From Uloborus plumipes (taxonomy: Eukaryota > Arthropoda > Arachnida > Araneae > Uloboridae), in the NCBI GenBank assembly GCA_038373865.1, contig JAXGGA010004707.1, positions 21,326 to 85,325 of the forward strand: a stretch of 64,000 bases of DNA, read 5' to 3'. Positions 46,962 through 62,170 of the stretch are shown here, in pieces (position 1 is the first letter of the stretch; each line of letters starts with the position of its first letter). Position numbers and translations under genes: made by a program. Below the pieces are notes generated by a model. It was not told the DNA's origin and did not search any database. It was given only the letters and a program-made list of their open reading frames with translations.

Positions 46962-47734
46962 CCCTACACTGCATGATTTTTTATTTTTCTTAGAAAAAAA
47001 AATATATGTGATTGTCAATGTAATAAGAAAACATGGAAAAATATTTTTAAAAAATTAACTCTAAATTTTCACCACTTTCTAATTAAAAATAGTTTTGTTG
47101 CCAAATGGCTACACCATGCATTCAACAGATAAAAATGATTTTAAATGATAGTCTTGAAATTAGTTTTTTTTTTTTTTTTTTTTGTAAAAAAATAGAGGAA
47201 TTGAACATTTGATGCACTGTACTCTTGTAATCCTTTACGTTTTGACATTTTACATCATTGTTTATTTGTACTGTGTTCCTTCCGATGATCAATTCTGTCA
47301 AATCTGATATCTTTTGGAGGCTCTCTCGCGCAAGCTTTCTTTTTTTTTTTTGGTTTCGAACTAGTTCCTCCGTAGCTAATGGTCTCCCTCTTTTTAATAC
47401 GCTTTTATTAACTAAACAGGTGGGTTTGTTTGTCTGTATGTATGTAACTCGAATAAAAGATTATTTCTTTAAAAGATAAAGAAAAATATTTCATTGTAAA
47501 CAATAATTTCAAAACTTGGTAGTTTAAGTGATTTTAAAAGCTATCCATATGGATTCATTTAAGAACATGGAACAGACCAGTGCTGCCATGTATGGAGGAT
47601 AAATGGTGATGATTGCTTTAAATATACCAAATACTTGCTTTTTATGCATTGAGTTGACTTATGACTACATTCAGCTATTCATAAGGAGGACAAATTATCC
47701 ATGTATCCAATTGGCAACACCATGCAGTGTAGGG
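46962..47734. mobile_element. 773-bp TTAA MITE (piggyBac-like)
   Basis: TTAA|CCCTACACTGCATGATTTTT ... CACCATGCAGTGTAGGG|TTAA. The end pair is a perfect 14-bp TIR (CCCTACACTGCATG). It shares ends with 36937-37442 but is longer inside, with a T tract at 47165-47182 and another near 47340. It lies between the two copies of the duplicated segment. Confidence 0.8.
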
Positions 47735-48019
47735 TTAATATTCTGCGTCAAAGTTTAATTTTTGCCACATTAAAAAAAAATTCTTCGTTTCAAAGCAGCA
47801 TTACCTTTCACAGTACGATTTCGCGTTTTAATTTTTTTTTTCAAAGATAGTTCTTTTAATTTTTTTTATAAATAAATGATATTGCAGTGAGAGTAAATTT
47901 TAGTACTGAAATTTATTTTTGCTACTATTACATTTTCCATTGGTCCTCTTGGCTGGCGAATAAGTACGAATCCACAGTGTATCAAAAGTGAAATAAAATA
48001 ATAGTAACAAATTTTTGCT

Positions 48020-48600
48020 ATTATAAAATAACAAGTTTTCGGCTATCAACATTTTAAATATTAATTTAGGTCTACTAGTCTGTAGTGCAAAATTTGTTCC
48101 TTTAATAGTTAGTATTTTTTAATTTAAATGTTTAATACAATTTGTCAAATGCATGCAGGCAAAGTTAATACGGCAAAGGGAACTAATTTGTATCCCCTTA
48201 TTTAGTTATCTTTTAAACCATTCACGTATTCATTAATTTATTCATTTACAAATCGTCATATTTCTTCACTTATTAATTCATTCATCAACTTCTTTTCTTA
48301 TTCATTCACTATTTTGTTCATTCACTTATTTACTCAAGCAATTTATTTATTTATTGATTCGTTTATGGTCTTATTCGTTTGTTGTCTCATTCTTAACTTA
48401 TTTGGTTGAAAAAAATACATTTTCAATAAACAAATAAAAATATTTTTTGGGAAAAGTGATAATTTTTCACTTTTATTTGTGGACAAGTTTTATTATAGTA
48501 TTTACATTGTTTTTTCTTTATCTATAGTAATTTTTAACATAAATTCCCAATTTTTTCATTTTGAAAAATTTAAGTTAATTATATATAGATCATTATTATG
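48020..48600. repeat. Diverged segmental duplicate, copy 2 (empty Helitron site)
   Basis: Counterpart of copy 1. At 48128-48129 the dinucleotide A|T followed by GTTTAATACAATTTGTCAA is the uninterrupted equivalent of the Helitron junction. Confidence 0.55.
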
Positions 48601-49299
48601 GAGATCAGAAACTAAACCATAAAGTTCAAAATGTCCAATACTATGTTTAAAAAATGCTAACCACTAAAATATGAATGTAAATCCCTTTGTAGAAAACTTC
48701 ATTTAGCACTTCTTAACTTTTTCCTGTTGTATTAAAGGTAGAATTCATGCTCAAAATAATGTTTTTGTTTTCCTCTAAAAGTTTTCTCCATGTGCAATTT
48801 TTCATTCGAAATTTTCTGGGTGCTTTTTACAATCTCAAAACTGTCAGTTTTTTTTCTTTCTCCTCTGGTTACTGTCTGACAAAAATGTTGTTTCCTTGAC
48901 AGTAGAAAATGAGCATAATAATGAGTGCGTAATAATTAAAAGAAAAAAAAAGAAAACAATAAAAAAAAGAGCTGCCCTTCTGCAATCCGTTGTTAAATAA
49001 TTCTATGGGTGTTGTTTTCGGGTAAATGGAGGTTTTTTTTTTCTCCAGACGATACCAAAAGTCCGGACAATTTCCACCGCCTGCTCAAGCGCCTCATGAC
49101 TAAAGAGAACAGCTCATAAATTGTTTAGAAATAATTCTATATTAATTAAAAAAGAAAAAAAGTGGCAAATATGATGCTTTTAAAAGACTGATCCCTTATA
49201 ACTCTCAGGTTGGAGCTAAAAAAGTAAAAAGGTTTGAATAATAAATTTTTTTCAATTTGTAAGTAAAAAAGAAAACAGCACACGCGAAGAGTAGAAAGA
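48601..49299. other. Upstream flank of the arginine kinase gene
   Basis: AT-rich, no exon or element boundary seen. Confidence 0.4.
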
Positions 49300-49563
49300 G
49301 AATCGATTTATCACCATCCCTCGCATCTTCCCTAACCAACTCCTGGGAGCATGCGCGATACCAGCCAATCATCCAGAGCCGTACAGTAGGTCTTCACCAT
49401 TCGGTACAAAGTATCATCAGCACTGTGGGTCGCAGGGATCTCCTACTTGTTTTCGGGTACTCCCTCAGCATAGCCAGACTCAGAGCGGTCTCCAGTTCTG
49501 ATTCGTTTACGCCAAGTTTCTTTCCGTTATTCCTCAATTATCTTTGGTTTCTTTTTCTTGTAG
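49300..49563 (+). promoter_or_regulatory. Arginine kinase promoter / 5' UTR region
   Basis: This is a GC-richer stretch with CpGs directly before the first coding exon. It ends in TTTGGTTTCTTTTTCTTGTAG (49543-49563), a strong polypyrimidine tract and acceptor, so the coding exon is preceded by a 5' UTR intron. The untranslated first exon probably lies within about 49380-49500; candidate donors such as CGG|GTACTC are weak, so its end is not fixed. No clear TATA box. Confidence 0.45.
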
Positions 49564-49588
49564 AAGCGGTATCTGTTCCTCATCGAAA

Positions 49589-49757
49589 ATGGTTGATCAA
49601 GCTACTCTAGAGAAATTGGAAGCTGGCTTCCGAAAACTCCAAGAAGCTAAAAATTGCAAATCTTTATTGAAAAAGCACTTGACTAAGGAAATTTTTGACA
49701 AATTAAAAAATAAGAAGACCGCTATGGGAGCCACACTTCTGGACGTAATACAATCAG
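49589..49757 (+). CDS. ArgK: Arginine kinase, first coding exon
   Basis: Arginine kinase transfers phosphate between ATP and arginine in the cytosol and buffers ATP in muscle and nerve of arthropods. The exon gives 56 codons plus one base: [20 protein letters not shown] at the start, [20 protein letters not shown] in the middle and [10 protein letters not shown] at the end. Then G|GTAAGT splits the Gly of the conserved QSGVENLDSG region, which begins the substrate-specificity loop. This is the N-terminal, all-helical ATP:guanido phosphotransferase domain; the full enzyme is about 356 residues. The ATG context (GAAAATGG) follows a short 5' UTR after an acceptor at 49563. No frame for the next exon (expected VENLDSGVGIYAPDAE) is seen to the window end, so the intron exceeds 14.2 kb. 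The match to horseshoe crab arginine kinase is very close from memory, supporting a chelicerate host. Confidence 0.93.
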
Positions 49758-51606
<1,849 letters not shown>

Positions 51607-52209
51607 GAAGAAAAGAAAACTAATCGCTGGAAGTAATCGGAGAATGAAACTTGCATGATCGGAATTTAAAACAGTCATAAACAAATTAATAAGATCCCTG
51701 TGAAAGATTAATAGTTGCTTAAGATAATCTACAGCTTTGTATAAAGAAAGGGGTAGTTAATTTTGTGATATGAAAAAATGTTTTATATAAAAGCACCTCT
51801 GGGTGACATAACTTAAAAAGTTTTTTTCCTGGGTCTTGTTTAGATAGATAGTGAATAAAAGAATAATACCTCTTTCTGATTATATTAAGAGTTTCATCAT
51901 TTTTAAAAATCAAATTCAGATGAGTATAGCATATTAAGTATTAAAACATTAGTTTAGAGTTAGTATCATGATATCGAAATTCTAGAAATACTGTCATTGT
52001 GTCTCAAATAAAAGATTGTTTCTCAATTCACCTTTGATTGTTTTTAGTCACTTTCAATTCAAAATCAAATTTTAGAGTATAGTGGAATATACAGCTGTTT
52101 TTTCTTATATCCCATAATCCCATGCCCTCAAGGTTATATATATTTGCGAGCCGATAGTCCAAATATCCCCATCTTTTCACTTTCTTATCACATTGAAAAA
52201 AAAAAAAGA

Positions 52210-52978
<769 letters not shown>

Positions 52979-53018
<40 letters not shown>
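52979..53018. repeat. (TA)n microsatellite, right of palindromic MITE
   Basis: Twenty TA units starting at the element's right end. Confidence 0.95.
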
Positions 53019-53020
<2 letters not shown>

Positions 53021-53087
53021 CCAAACTTTTTCAATCAAGGCTTGCATTTCTAAAAACTTTGATTTGACTTATTTTAAGTTTGCAGCA

Positions 53088-53370
53088 AATGTAAAACGCC
53101 AGGTGGGTGATGCAAGAAAAGCTGTACCTTGCAGCTTTTACAACTCTTATTTTTCACATTTTTGCTTCCCACCCCAAGCAGGGTCTTTAAACCGATCCCC
53201 GATAGCTTCCGGTAGCAAAGCTAAGAAAAGTTTGAAGGTCACCCCTTATCCGAAAGAAAACATTCCCTGCCCTCAAGACCCTTTTTCTTTTTCCTCTTTC
53301 TCCAAACCATTCAACATTCATGCAGCCACATACCATTCATTCAAGTCTGTTATCGCTAAGGCAAGGTAGA
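53088..53370 (+). other. GC-richer open segment, possible exon
   Basis: The frame (AANVKRQVGDARKAVPCSFY ... GSLNRSPIASGSKAKKSLKV ... IHAATYHSFKSVIAKAR) is open for about 280 bases in base composition unlike its surroundings. A polypyrimidine tract and CCAAGCAG acceptor lie near 53181 and GCAAG|GTAGAA at 53368 could be a weak donor. No family recognised. A repeat fragment is the alternative. Confidence 0.25.
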
Positions 53371-55208
53371 ATTTTTTTCTCGATCACTGAGCGTAGTGCT
53401 AAAATAGAAAGGATGTACTCGAATATATTTATGAGTTCAAGTACAGGTCAATAAAACAATTGAAAGAAAACAAAAGAAAAAGAAACAAATACGCTTATAA
53501 AATGTGCAACAGAGAAAACATTAATAGAGTTTTTTTTTAATATTTCATGACAATTTAATAAACTTTTAAAATAAGCAGTTTGCTTCAAACATCTACTGGC
53601 CTTCATGATAAAATTAAAGGTTTATTTAATATTTCTTTTCTCGAACAACACAACACACAACATGGTTAAGCAGCGCACTAGATAAACTCTTATTACAAAA
53701 ATATTTTCATGTTCAATAATCTTTTATGACTGGTTTGCTGAAACGCGGTTATATTCAAGCTTTCATTCAAATGACAAAGTGCTTAGTCACACTTACAAAA
53801 GGGTTTAAAAAAATTATAAAGTAAATTAATGTATACATAAGCAAGAAAAAAAAAACATAAAAGGCTACAAGCCGCTATAAAAAAAAATAACTAAATAAAA
53901 GTTTTATTTTTTAAATAGAAAAAAAACTGTTTTAGGAGAAGGCTTAATTTCTCTCCTCGTTTTAAAAACAAGTAAGATTACTGGGTCACACTGAAATATT
54001 TAATTCAGTCTGTACCTTGAAAGGAATTTGTTGGAGAGGAAAAATACAAAGGAAACTAAAAGTAGTATTCTATTTATATTTAATAATGTAGCTCAATTTC
54101 GAAGCGTCATTTTCAGGTTTATTTATTTAAAAACTGATTTATTTTTTCAAAAGCATTACGAGCGATATTTGTAAAAAAATGAGATGCTATTAATGACATT
54201 TTTTCTTTAAGTTTTGGAACTTTTTCCTCTATGAATAAAAGTAAAAAATTAGAAGTAATAACTAAAAATAACGTTTTACTTGAAGAACTGAACACAATGT
54301 ATATTCATAAAATTTCGATCATTGATAACAAGAACCATCTCCATCTGTGAAATTATTTCTGAAGTGAAGTAGGATATGCAGAAATGTCGTCTTATGATAT
54401 CAAAGTGAAGATATCCATTCATAATTTCGTGCATTAATGTATTCAGTTTTTATTAACTCCCGTGCTCTGCTCCAAACTTTTCTTACAGATTTTCTATAAC
54501 CGTAGAGCAAAATATAAATACCCATTAGCAAATGAAGGGAAAGGGGGAAAAAAGATGAAAGTCACTTTTTCGTCAATTTTGAGATATTAGCGCTATCTAG
54601 AGGCTATGAATTTGCAATATCATCTAGTAGAATAACAAGGGGGAAAACAGATGAGAATCGACCGAAATGTGCTTAAAAACTATTAACTACATAAGAGTTA
54701 CGAGAAATAAAACTTTGTTCTTCGTTTTTCTTGAAATCGCTTTATGGTTTCTTTCATCTTTTATCTCCCTAGCCCTTTAAATTTCTCCTCATCTCCTACA
54801 AATGTACTATTCAGAAATACTGTCAACAGCTTGAATAATTATCTACGCCTTAACATAACTATCTGTATAATATATATAATACGAATATAATTAAGGCATG
54901 TAATATTTTAAATGATTCAGGCAAGATTTTTTGCATGTGCCAATGTATAAGTTTAAAAAAATGTGTAATATATTAACGGATGCCCACAGCAGAGAAAGGA
55001 GATGCACTTGAAAATCCCTGGCTTAAAAAAAAGTATAAATTTAATTAAAATGTAACACTAAGTTAAGATTAATGAAATATTATTTTTACATAATATTTTT
55101 TTTAATTTGTTTTAAATAATTATTAATCATAAACAAGTAAAAGTAAATTGATTTTAAACAAAGAACAGACTACAAAATACATCACAAAAAACATTTATCT
55201 TACTTATA
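53371..55208. other. Arginine kinase intron, middle part
   Basis: AT-rich; no exon or boundary identified. Confidence 0.4.
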
Positions 55209-57435
55209 CTGCCGTCATAAGGAAAAAAACCCCTTTCTAAACGGGGGAAAGAAAGTTTGGAAAAGATAGAAGATATAAATTTTTAGACTTCATAAATACT
55301 ATTATATTTTTAAAAAATATTTTAGACCATAAGTAAAAAATTGCAGCAACAAAATTTTAAACTTCTTTGATAACTATAGGGCAATTCCATCGTTACAGAC
55401 GTAACAATCGCAGACTTTGAACACAAATAATTCTGGTTTGGGCTGATGAAAGTCTTCAATTTTTTTTCCTGTAGTGTAACATGATGATGTTTATGCTACA
55501 TTAAATTTGCGTGCAGATTGCTTAATTACAAAAAAATACAGAAATTAAAAACTGCCTGTTACAGACGTAATTCACAAAACAGCAAAAACTCGACTATGTC
55601 ATATAACTTACAATATTCCTCTGAATTATACGGAAATTTTGAACTTTTTTTTTAAAATACGTATTCTAGAGACTTCAAGCTTTCTAAAACCATAAAGATT
55701 GTGTGGATTTTGACTGCCGAATTTGTGAAAAAAATTCATAAACTTGTTACGGACGAAACAAAGTGGTGTTACAGATGTAACATCTCTGATTTGAAAGTAG
55801 AAAACAGTATTTTAAAGCAGGAATAAACAAAGATTTTTGTGCTAAAACAATACAGTAGCATTAATTAACACATTATTTGAATATTTTAAGTTATACTGTA
55901 ACAGTTTTAGAAAATTTGGGTAAGTCTGAGAGAGTTGAGAGCATATGCCGATATGTCAATATGTAACAATAAATTAATGCATCTTAAGACAATTATTTCC
56001 AAGAAAGATTGACACAAGAAAAGTTAAGAAGGGCCTTCACACAAATTTATTTATTTGTATTCTTAAAATTAATGCATAATGGGGCTGCTACATAAAAAAA
56101 TCGGGAAAAGTAAATTCCTCCCTGGAATCAGTGATTGGTCTTAGGAGAGCTTAAAAATTTGAAAATGTTGGATGATATAGCAGAATACTAGTACCAAACT
56201 AAAATTTAACCTTCTTGGTGACAGTTGGTCAATTTTGATAATTTTTTTTTTAATGAAAAAATGTGTCCTTTTTCGTCCGACGTTCTCGAAATTCGAACGG
56301 CATTTTCGTATTCTGTTCGAAAACAATGCATTTCGCTGGCTTTTGGCAAATTCGCGATGTTAGCCCACCGTTCTTCCAATTTTGGCGTCATCTTTAAAAC
56401 ATTTTCCTGGTGGCATATAAATAATTTTAACTTTTTCTGCAATGGAGATTGCACACTGAAAAAAGGAAAGAGTCGTTGACAAATGCTGTTCTAGATCTTA
56501 CTCTCTGCCAAACCTGGTGCTTGACCATACCCCCAACTCCATCCACAGCTCCCTTTCCATGTGACGTAGCAAAAAAATGCCAGTTGAGGTATAAATTATA
56601 ATCAGTTATACCATATGTGTATTTTATTAATCTTAAGAAATAAATTTCAATTACATGCCGTCATAATTAAAAATTTAAAAGTCAGAATACCAGAAACTTT
56701 AGTACTCGTACCATATTATGCTATATACATGTATTGTTCATCCTGTGCTTTTTACCTATTTAATTGGAAATTTACTTTTGCTACGGACGTAACATAGAGC
56801 CATTTGTTATGTCCGAAATGTTACGTCTGTAACAGCATTAATTTAAAAACTAAATCACTTGCAATATTTTTAACTATGGTGGGCAATTACTCTAAGAATT
56901 TGCCAAAAGGACTATTAAGGTTTTTTTTTAATTTTGATTTTTTAGGACGTAATGACAACTTTTGCTTCTTTTTTGTTACAGACGTAACATCAAACTTATT
57001 TTTTTCAAACTTCAATTACACCATTTAGATCAATTTAAAAGAAATTAACGAATACATATTATTATAGTACCATCTTAGTAGTTAAAATTGTGCTACAAGT
57101 AGTTATTTTTGTTTTTATTTTTCGATGAGAAATATGCATTTGAAAATGTGTTCTTTTTTCTGATTTTTACAAGTTCGTGAATATCGTACTTCCAACTAAG
57201 AAAACAAGTATTATTCTAACTCTCACCAAAAAACCAATGCGGGATTCTAAAAATATGCATCTTAAGCTTTAAAATGATGTATAACATAGCAACATAACTT
57301 CAATATGAATTTTTGACCAATTGGTTTCACTTTTCATGGAATGGCCCTATATCTTTAAACAAAACAAAAAAAAATATGTGTAAAAATAAGTTGCTGCAAA
57401 ATGTGGATTTAGATCCTTTAAAATTATGACGGCAG
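55209..57435. mobile_element. 2.2-kb TIR element with GTTACAGACGTAAC motifs
   Basis: TA|CTGCCGTCATAA ... TTATGACGGCAG|TA. Arms of about 180 bases share TTGCAGCAAC and end inwards at TATAGGGCAATTCCAT (55375) mirrored by ATGGAATGGCCCTATA (57336). The latter pair may itself be the boundary of an older nested element (55377-57349). The interior carries eight copies or near copies of GTTACAGACGTAAC. No transposase frame. Confidence 0.65.
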
Positions 57436-58169
57436 TATATGTCGATGAGAGTCGGCAGGCACTTTCACCTCTAGTTCTAAAAATTTCTCTTTTAATGTTA
57501 ATTTTTCTTAGTTTAACTAAATAAATTTCGCATTATTAATTTCTTTTTTATTAGTTTCATATTTTTTACGCTAAATATTTCGCGTAGTTTCTCTTCTCAG
57601 CAATACCTCACTTGAATTTACTGTACTTAGAAAAACTTAGGTGCAACATGTTTCACATTTTTGCAAGCATACTTTTCTAAAAATAAAGAAACCGAAAAGA
57701 AAAGAAATACACGCGTTTTGCGTGCTCCACAATCATACCTCTTCTTGGGAAAATACATATTTGGTACGAAATTTTGTTTTATTTGGAAACTATGGAAATC
57801 GTGTTTTGCTTCTAACAGATCGGAAAAATCCATTTAGTGGAAAATGCAAGTTGCAAAAAATAAGATTCGCTCTAACGCTTTCGTCAAAGTATTGAATTTA
57901 TCGATTAGAGTTTGATCTCAGCATCAAATAAAAAATTAACGTCAGAGCAAGCGAAGGAAACTACTTAGTTAAGTGGAGTTACATGAAAGACATAATATAT
58001 TTTCCGATTGCAGCTCTCTTTTACTTTCGCTTTTAAATAGCATTATTTAATGGCTATATTCCACTGAAAATGCTGTATTTTTCTAAAAATATCTGAACAT
58101 GTCAATTAATGATGAGAGCTGCAGTAGAATATCGGAAAATTCTGCCGATTGTATTAATATTTAGTTACG
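57436..58169. other. Arginine kinase intron, non-coding
   Basis: No exon or array was found. Confidence 0.35.
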
Positions 58170-58470
58170 GAAGTAGAGTAGGATTGATTTTAGTGTAAAA
58201 GAGTCGGAGTTTGTAGTTACAGGCGTTAAATTCCCAAGAGTAGCCCTTCGAGTTAGAGTCTGTCACTCTCTCAGGGATTTGAGATCAAAGTCGGGGTCGG
58301 ACTTATTTTAGGGTAAAAGAGCCAGAGTCGGCAACTGCAGGCTTTAAAATTCCAAGAGTAGCCCTTCGAGTATGTCCTTCTTTCAGGGATTTGGAGTCAA
58401 AGTCGGAGATGGACTGATTTTGGGGTAAAGGAGTCGGAATCCTAGGCTCTAAAATTCCAGGAACCGGAAT
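58170..58470. repeat. Minisatellite, about 120-bp unit
   Basis: About two and a half units. Each contains 'gattttagngtaaaagagtc', 'caggcntta', AAATTCCAAGAGTAGCCCTT, 'cgagt', 'ctttcagggatttg' and 'gtcaaagtcgg'. Confidence 0.7.
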
Positions 58471-60274
58471 CAGGTCACTAAGCACTTGAAAACATTTTAC
58501 AATTATTGAATCAATATACTTTAGTCCATTAGAACATACCAGAAAATGTTGATAAATAAAAATAAATAAGTAGCTAAAAAATTGGAGTCCTTCAATTTGT
58601 TAACAAATACTTCATAACATCATCTTACTGTGGAAAATTTAAAATTTGACAGAGGTTGCCCTCCAAAGGGGTCATGGCGCAGATTGCGTCATTAAAATTT
58701 TTAGGGGGATTGTTTGTAGAGAAATTTTACTTTTTTCTCGGAGGTTTGGGGTCTTTATAGCATTTGGAGAGGGTGGTGCTATTGCTTGAGGGGGGGAGTA
58801 CCCCTGCATTTGGCTAAACTGTATCTTGAAGCTACTTTTTCTACCACTGAAGTCTCGATAACGTTGAAGCTGATTTTGGTATAAGGTATCTTTTGCAGTA
58901 AAAACTCAGTTTTCGTGGATTTGATAACGTTTATCCAAATATAGGGATGGGAGGCCTAAAGCGGGTAGGTTAAGGGAGAAAGATCGAAAGTTGTAGACTT
59001 GGGCTTTTTATCGTAACAATTTTGGTTTTATTTCCTGGAAGGGATAGTGAACTTCAAGACAAAAAGTGATTCTTGCATTAGTTCAAACCCAATATTTATT
59101 TGTTATTAAATTTTACAAACACTTGAAAATCCGCTTTTAGAACATATTTTCGGTACTTATGATTTAAAAGCATTGTCTCAGATGCTTGTCAGAATTTAAA
59201 GACTGCGGCAAGGAAAATTCATGGAGAGATTCTGAGTAATACCTTAATATTCTGTTCCCAAACTGAAATATGGAAAATTAGAATAGGGTGGCCTGCGGCA
59301 TTGTATTTTGAGGCTTCTTAGCCTTGATATTTTTTTTCCCGATTTCTTGCTCTGTTTTATATGTTTGCCCTAATTCCTCAAATAAAAGTAAATTACAATA
59401 TCTTGGTTATTCAGAAAGATATCTTAGATAAGTTAAAGACGGCTTCAAACTTTACTTTTGAATGAATTAATGCTTAGATTACACCGCAAATCTTTCTTCT
59501 AGACTCAAAAAATACATACCTAAGTTCTTTTAATGAAAGTGAAAGAATATTTTTAATTATAATTGCTTTAATTAATATTTATGCTGGCAATAATTATGTA
59601 CTTTATAAGATCGAGCAAGTAAACACTATCATGTTGCAAGACATTATTGATTTTATTAAGTTTAGCCGATATTTAAATGCGTAACTAGTAGACAATTTCA
59701 TATGCAATGCAGATTTCATTTTTATTTTTCTTAAGAGACCTGAAACATTGTACTTTTCAAACTAAGTATGCAAAAGTAAAGTAGTAGCTTTTTTTAATCG
59801 AGCAGTGTTTATTATTTTTCCCCAAGATATTTTTCCTTTATTGTACGCTGCCAATCTACGTTAATGTGTTTAAAAAAACTAATTTACATTTCTCGACATT
59901 ATAGCTTCAGAAAAACAAGTTAAACAACACGTATTTAAGTCTACAGGATTTTTTCAGTTTAGCATTACCACCTGGTTATTTGAACTAACAGTTCATTGAA
60001 ACATGAATGATAAAACAGATCGAAAGTTCTTAGTTTAGAAGTGAGTTAGTTAGTTAGTTAGAAAGTTTTCTTAGCGTTCAACTTGCTTTCACTAATTCAT
60101 GCCATTAATCGCGCTCAGATGGGAGGTCACGGAAGGTCACTATGAAATCTTAAAAATACTCTTTTCGACAAATTAGGAGAATAGTACAACATTGAAGTTA
60201 TTTTTCCTTTTTTAAAAATGTTTTAAATAGTTTTTTCATGATGCCTAATGTTACTTCTCATTAGATGTTATGTA
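58471..60274. other. Arginine kinase intron, non-coding
   Basis: A G-rich repeat-like patch lies at 58660-58810; the rest shows nothing assignable. (TTAG)n of four units near 60044. Confidence 0.35.
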
Positions 60275-60746
60275 CAACTGCAAAAAAAAAAAAAAAAGGA
60301 ACTTTTGTTTTTACAGTATAATACTGGCAGCCGAGGTTCCAATTTAAAGCTGTAAAATTCTCAGTAACAAACTATAAAACTAGCAATTTTAGTTTCTTAC
60401 TATAAAGTTTGTAATTTTACACAGTTTATTGTCATAAAATTTAACTGAATTATACTGTAAAAACAACCGTATAATACTGACAGCAGAGGTTCCAGTTTAA
60501 AACTGTAAAATGCACGGTAATAAGCTGTTCCAAGTAGCACACTTCGTTTTTTAAAGGTTGTAAAATGGTTATTAACGTTGTAACAACCGCTTGAAAACGT
60601 TTATAAACGTTTGAAGGTCATTTGTGCTACCTGGGGTTAAATTAGCAATTTTACAATTTATTTCTACAAAATTAGTAATTTTTACAGTTAATTACTATAA
60701 AATTAGCTTTATTACAGTGTAAAAACAACACTCATTTCTTACAGTG
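60275..60746. mobile_element. 472-bp CACTG-type element with nested MITE
   Basis: TA|CAACTGCAAAAAA ... TTTCTTACAGTG|TA. The interior repeats the 38966 family unit twice (GTTTTTACAGTATAATACTG, 'cagcagaggttccagttt'). The second unit is interrupted at 60530-60634. Confidence 0.6.
60530..60634. mobile_element. 105-bp nested MITE
   Basis: CCAAGTAGCACA and TGTGCTACCTGG are inverted ends with one mismatch. The interior holds AACGTTGTAACAACCG and AAACGTTTATAAACGTTT palindromes. It interrupts the host element's repeat unit. Confidence 0.5.
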
Positions 60747-60887
60747 TATGTTGGATATGTGAGCACGCTCGTATTTATTGTTTAGTAAAAGTGGAACTTC
60801 ATTCGGCGCATTGAGAATTTTTTTCCTCCCAAAAATTTAGTCTGGGACGGCTCTAAACGCAGACAATTTTTTGTCATAAAAATTCTT

Positions 60888-61187
60888 CTACAAATACAAT
60901 GTTCTTAGAGCAATAAAGATCCAATGCGTTATCTTGAAAAAAAAAAAAAAATCCTTCATCAACCTCTTGTTGCTCTCATGCCGATTCTCCATTAGACAGT
61001 GGGAAAATATTTTCTCAATATCTATGCCATAAACTGTTTGATAAATATTTATAGCAAGCTCAGAAAACTGTTTACGAAAGGAAGTAAGGCAAAATCGTAC
61101 AAATAAATCGCGTGACTGATATGTGCGAAAATAACTGATCAATTTAGTTCCATTCAGCTTCTCTTTTAAGCTTATGCATTCAAACAT
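60888..61187 (-). other. Unrecognised 99-codon open frame
   Basis: The minus-strand frame reads MFECISLKEKLNGTKLISYF, RTYQSRDLFVRFCLTSFRKQ, FSELAINIYQTVYGIDIEKI and then MENRHESNKRLMKD before a run of Phe from a T tract. Amino-acid use up to that T tract is protein-like, but no family is recognised and no convincing donor follows. It could be a degraded exon or chance. Confidence 0.25.
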
Positions 61188-61403
61188 AATCGATAGGGAA
61201 AACGACCGTAAGTTTCGTTGTCATGGGAACAAGCCAGCCTCCACGCCAGATCGATTCAGACTATTCTTTGAGGAACCGACTTCATTACAGGGAGAGACAC
61301 AAGAACCCGTTTAAGTGCTGGATTTATTTCGAGACTTATCATGACCAACTTTTGAGATCATTTTGTTTGCAGAGGCATTCTGTATACAAACACTCACGCA
61401 TCC

Positions 61404-61522
<119 letters not shown>

Positions 61523-62170
61523 CACAGAGAAAGAGAGAGAGAGAAAAGAAACCAAAGCTTTTGACATCGGTACGGTAAACCAATACCAGTGCTTTTCTGA
61601 GAAATAATTTCTCTGGGGCCAAAAAAAAAAAAAAAAAAATCTTGGCTCCTAAGACTTTAATTTTTGTCGGCCCTTGTGAACGAGGATATCCTCTGAAACA
61701 AAAATCTTTTACTACGCCGAGTTTTTTTTTGACGTTTTCTTTTCCTAAACTCCATGAAGCAGTTTGTATATAAACGTGATTTAGAAAAGAAAAAAAAATC
61801 TCAACATTATACGCTTCAGTTGCATGCAATATAGGAAAAAATAAAATAAATACTCTCAACGTGGGATTTCAGAATTTTTTGAAATTGAATTTAACTGAGG
61901 ACTAGAAAATTAATTTGGCTTCGGACTTCTAACCAAGAAACTCTGCATTTTTATTACACCGAGAAAACTTAGAAAAAAGACAAGTAATTTATGAAGGCAC
62001 GTTAAAAATACAAAAAAAAAAAAAAAAAAATGAGTTACGTCTTTCAGCATGATTTTATAACGCTTTCTGCTGCTGTAAATGTAATGAACACGAAATAGAT
62101 GTATATGATCCTGCTTAATTATTTTATCATTGATCTGCAACGATGACAACAGTGTTTGGAAAAAAGTGAT

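Noticed and set aside
56206..56479. Overlapping frames of 82-84 codons on both strands
   Set aside because: Inside the 55209-57435 element, with no recognisable domain and no consistent strand.
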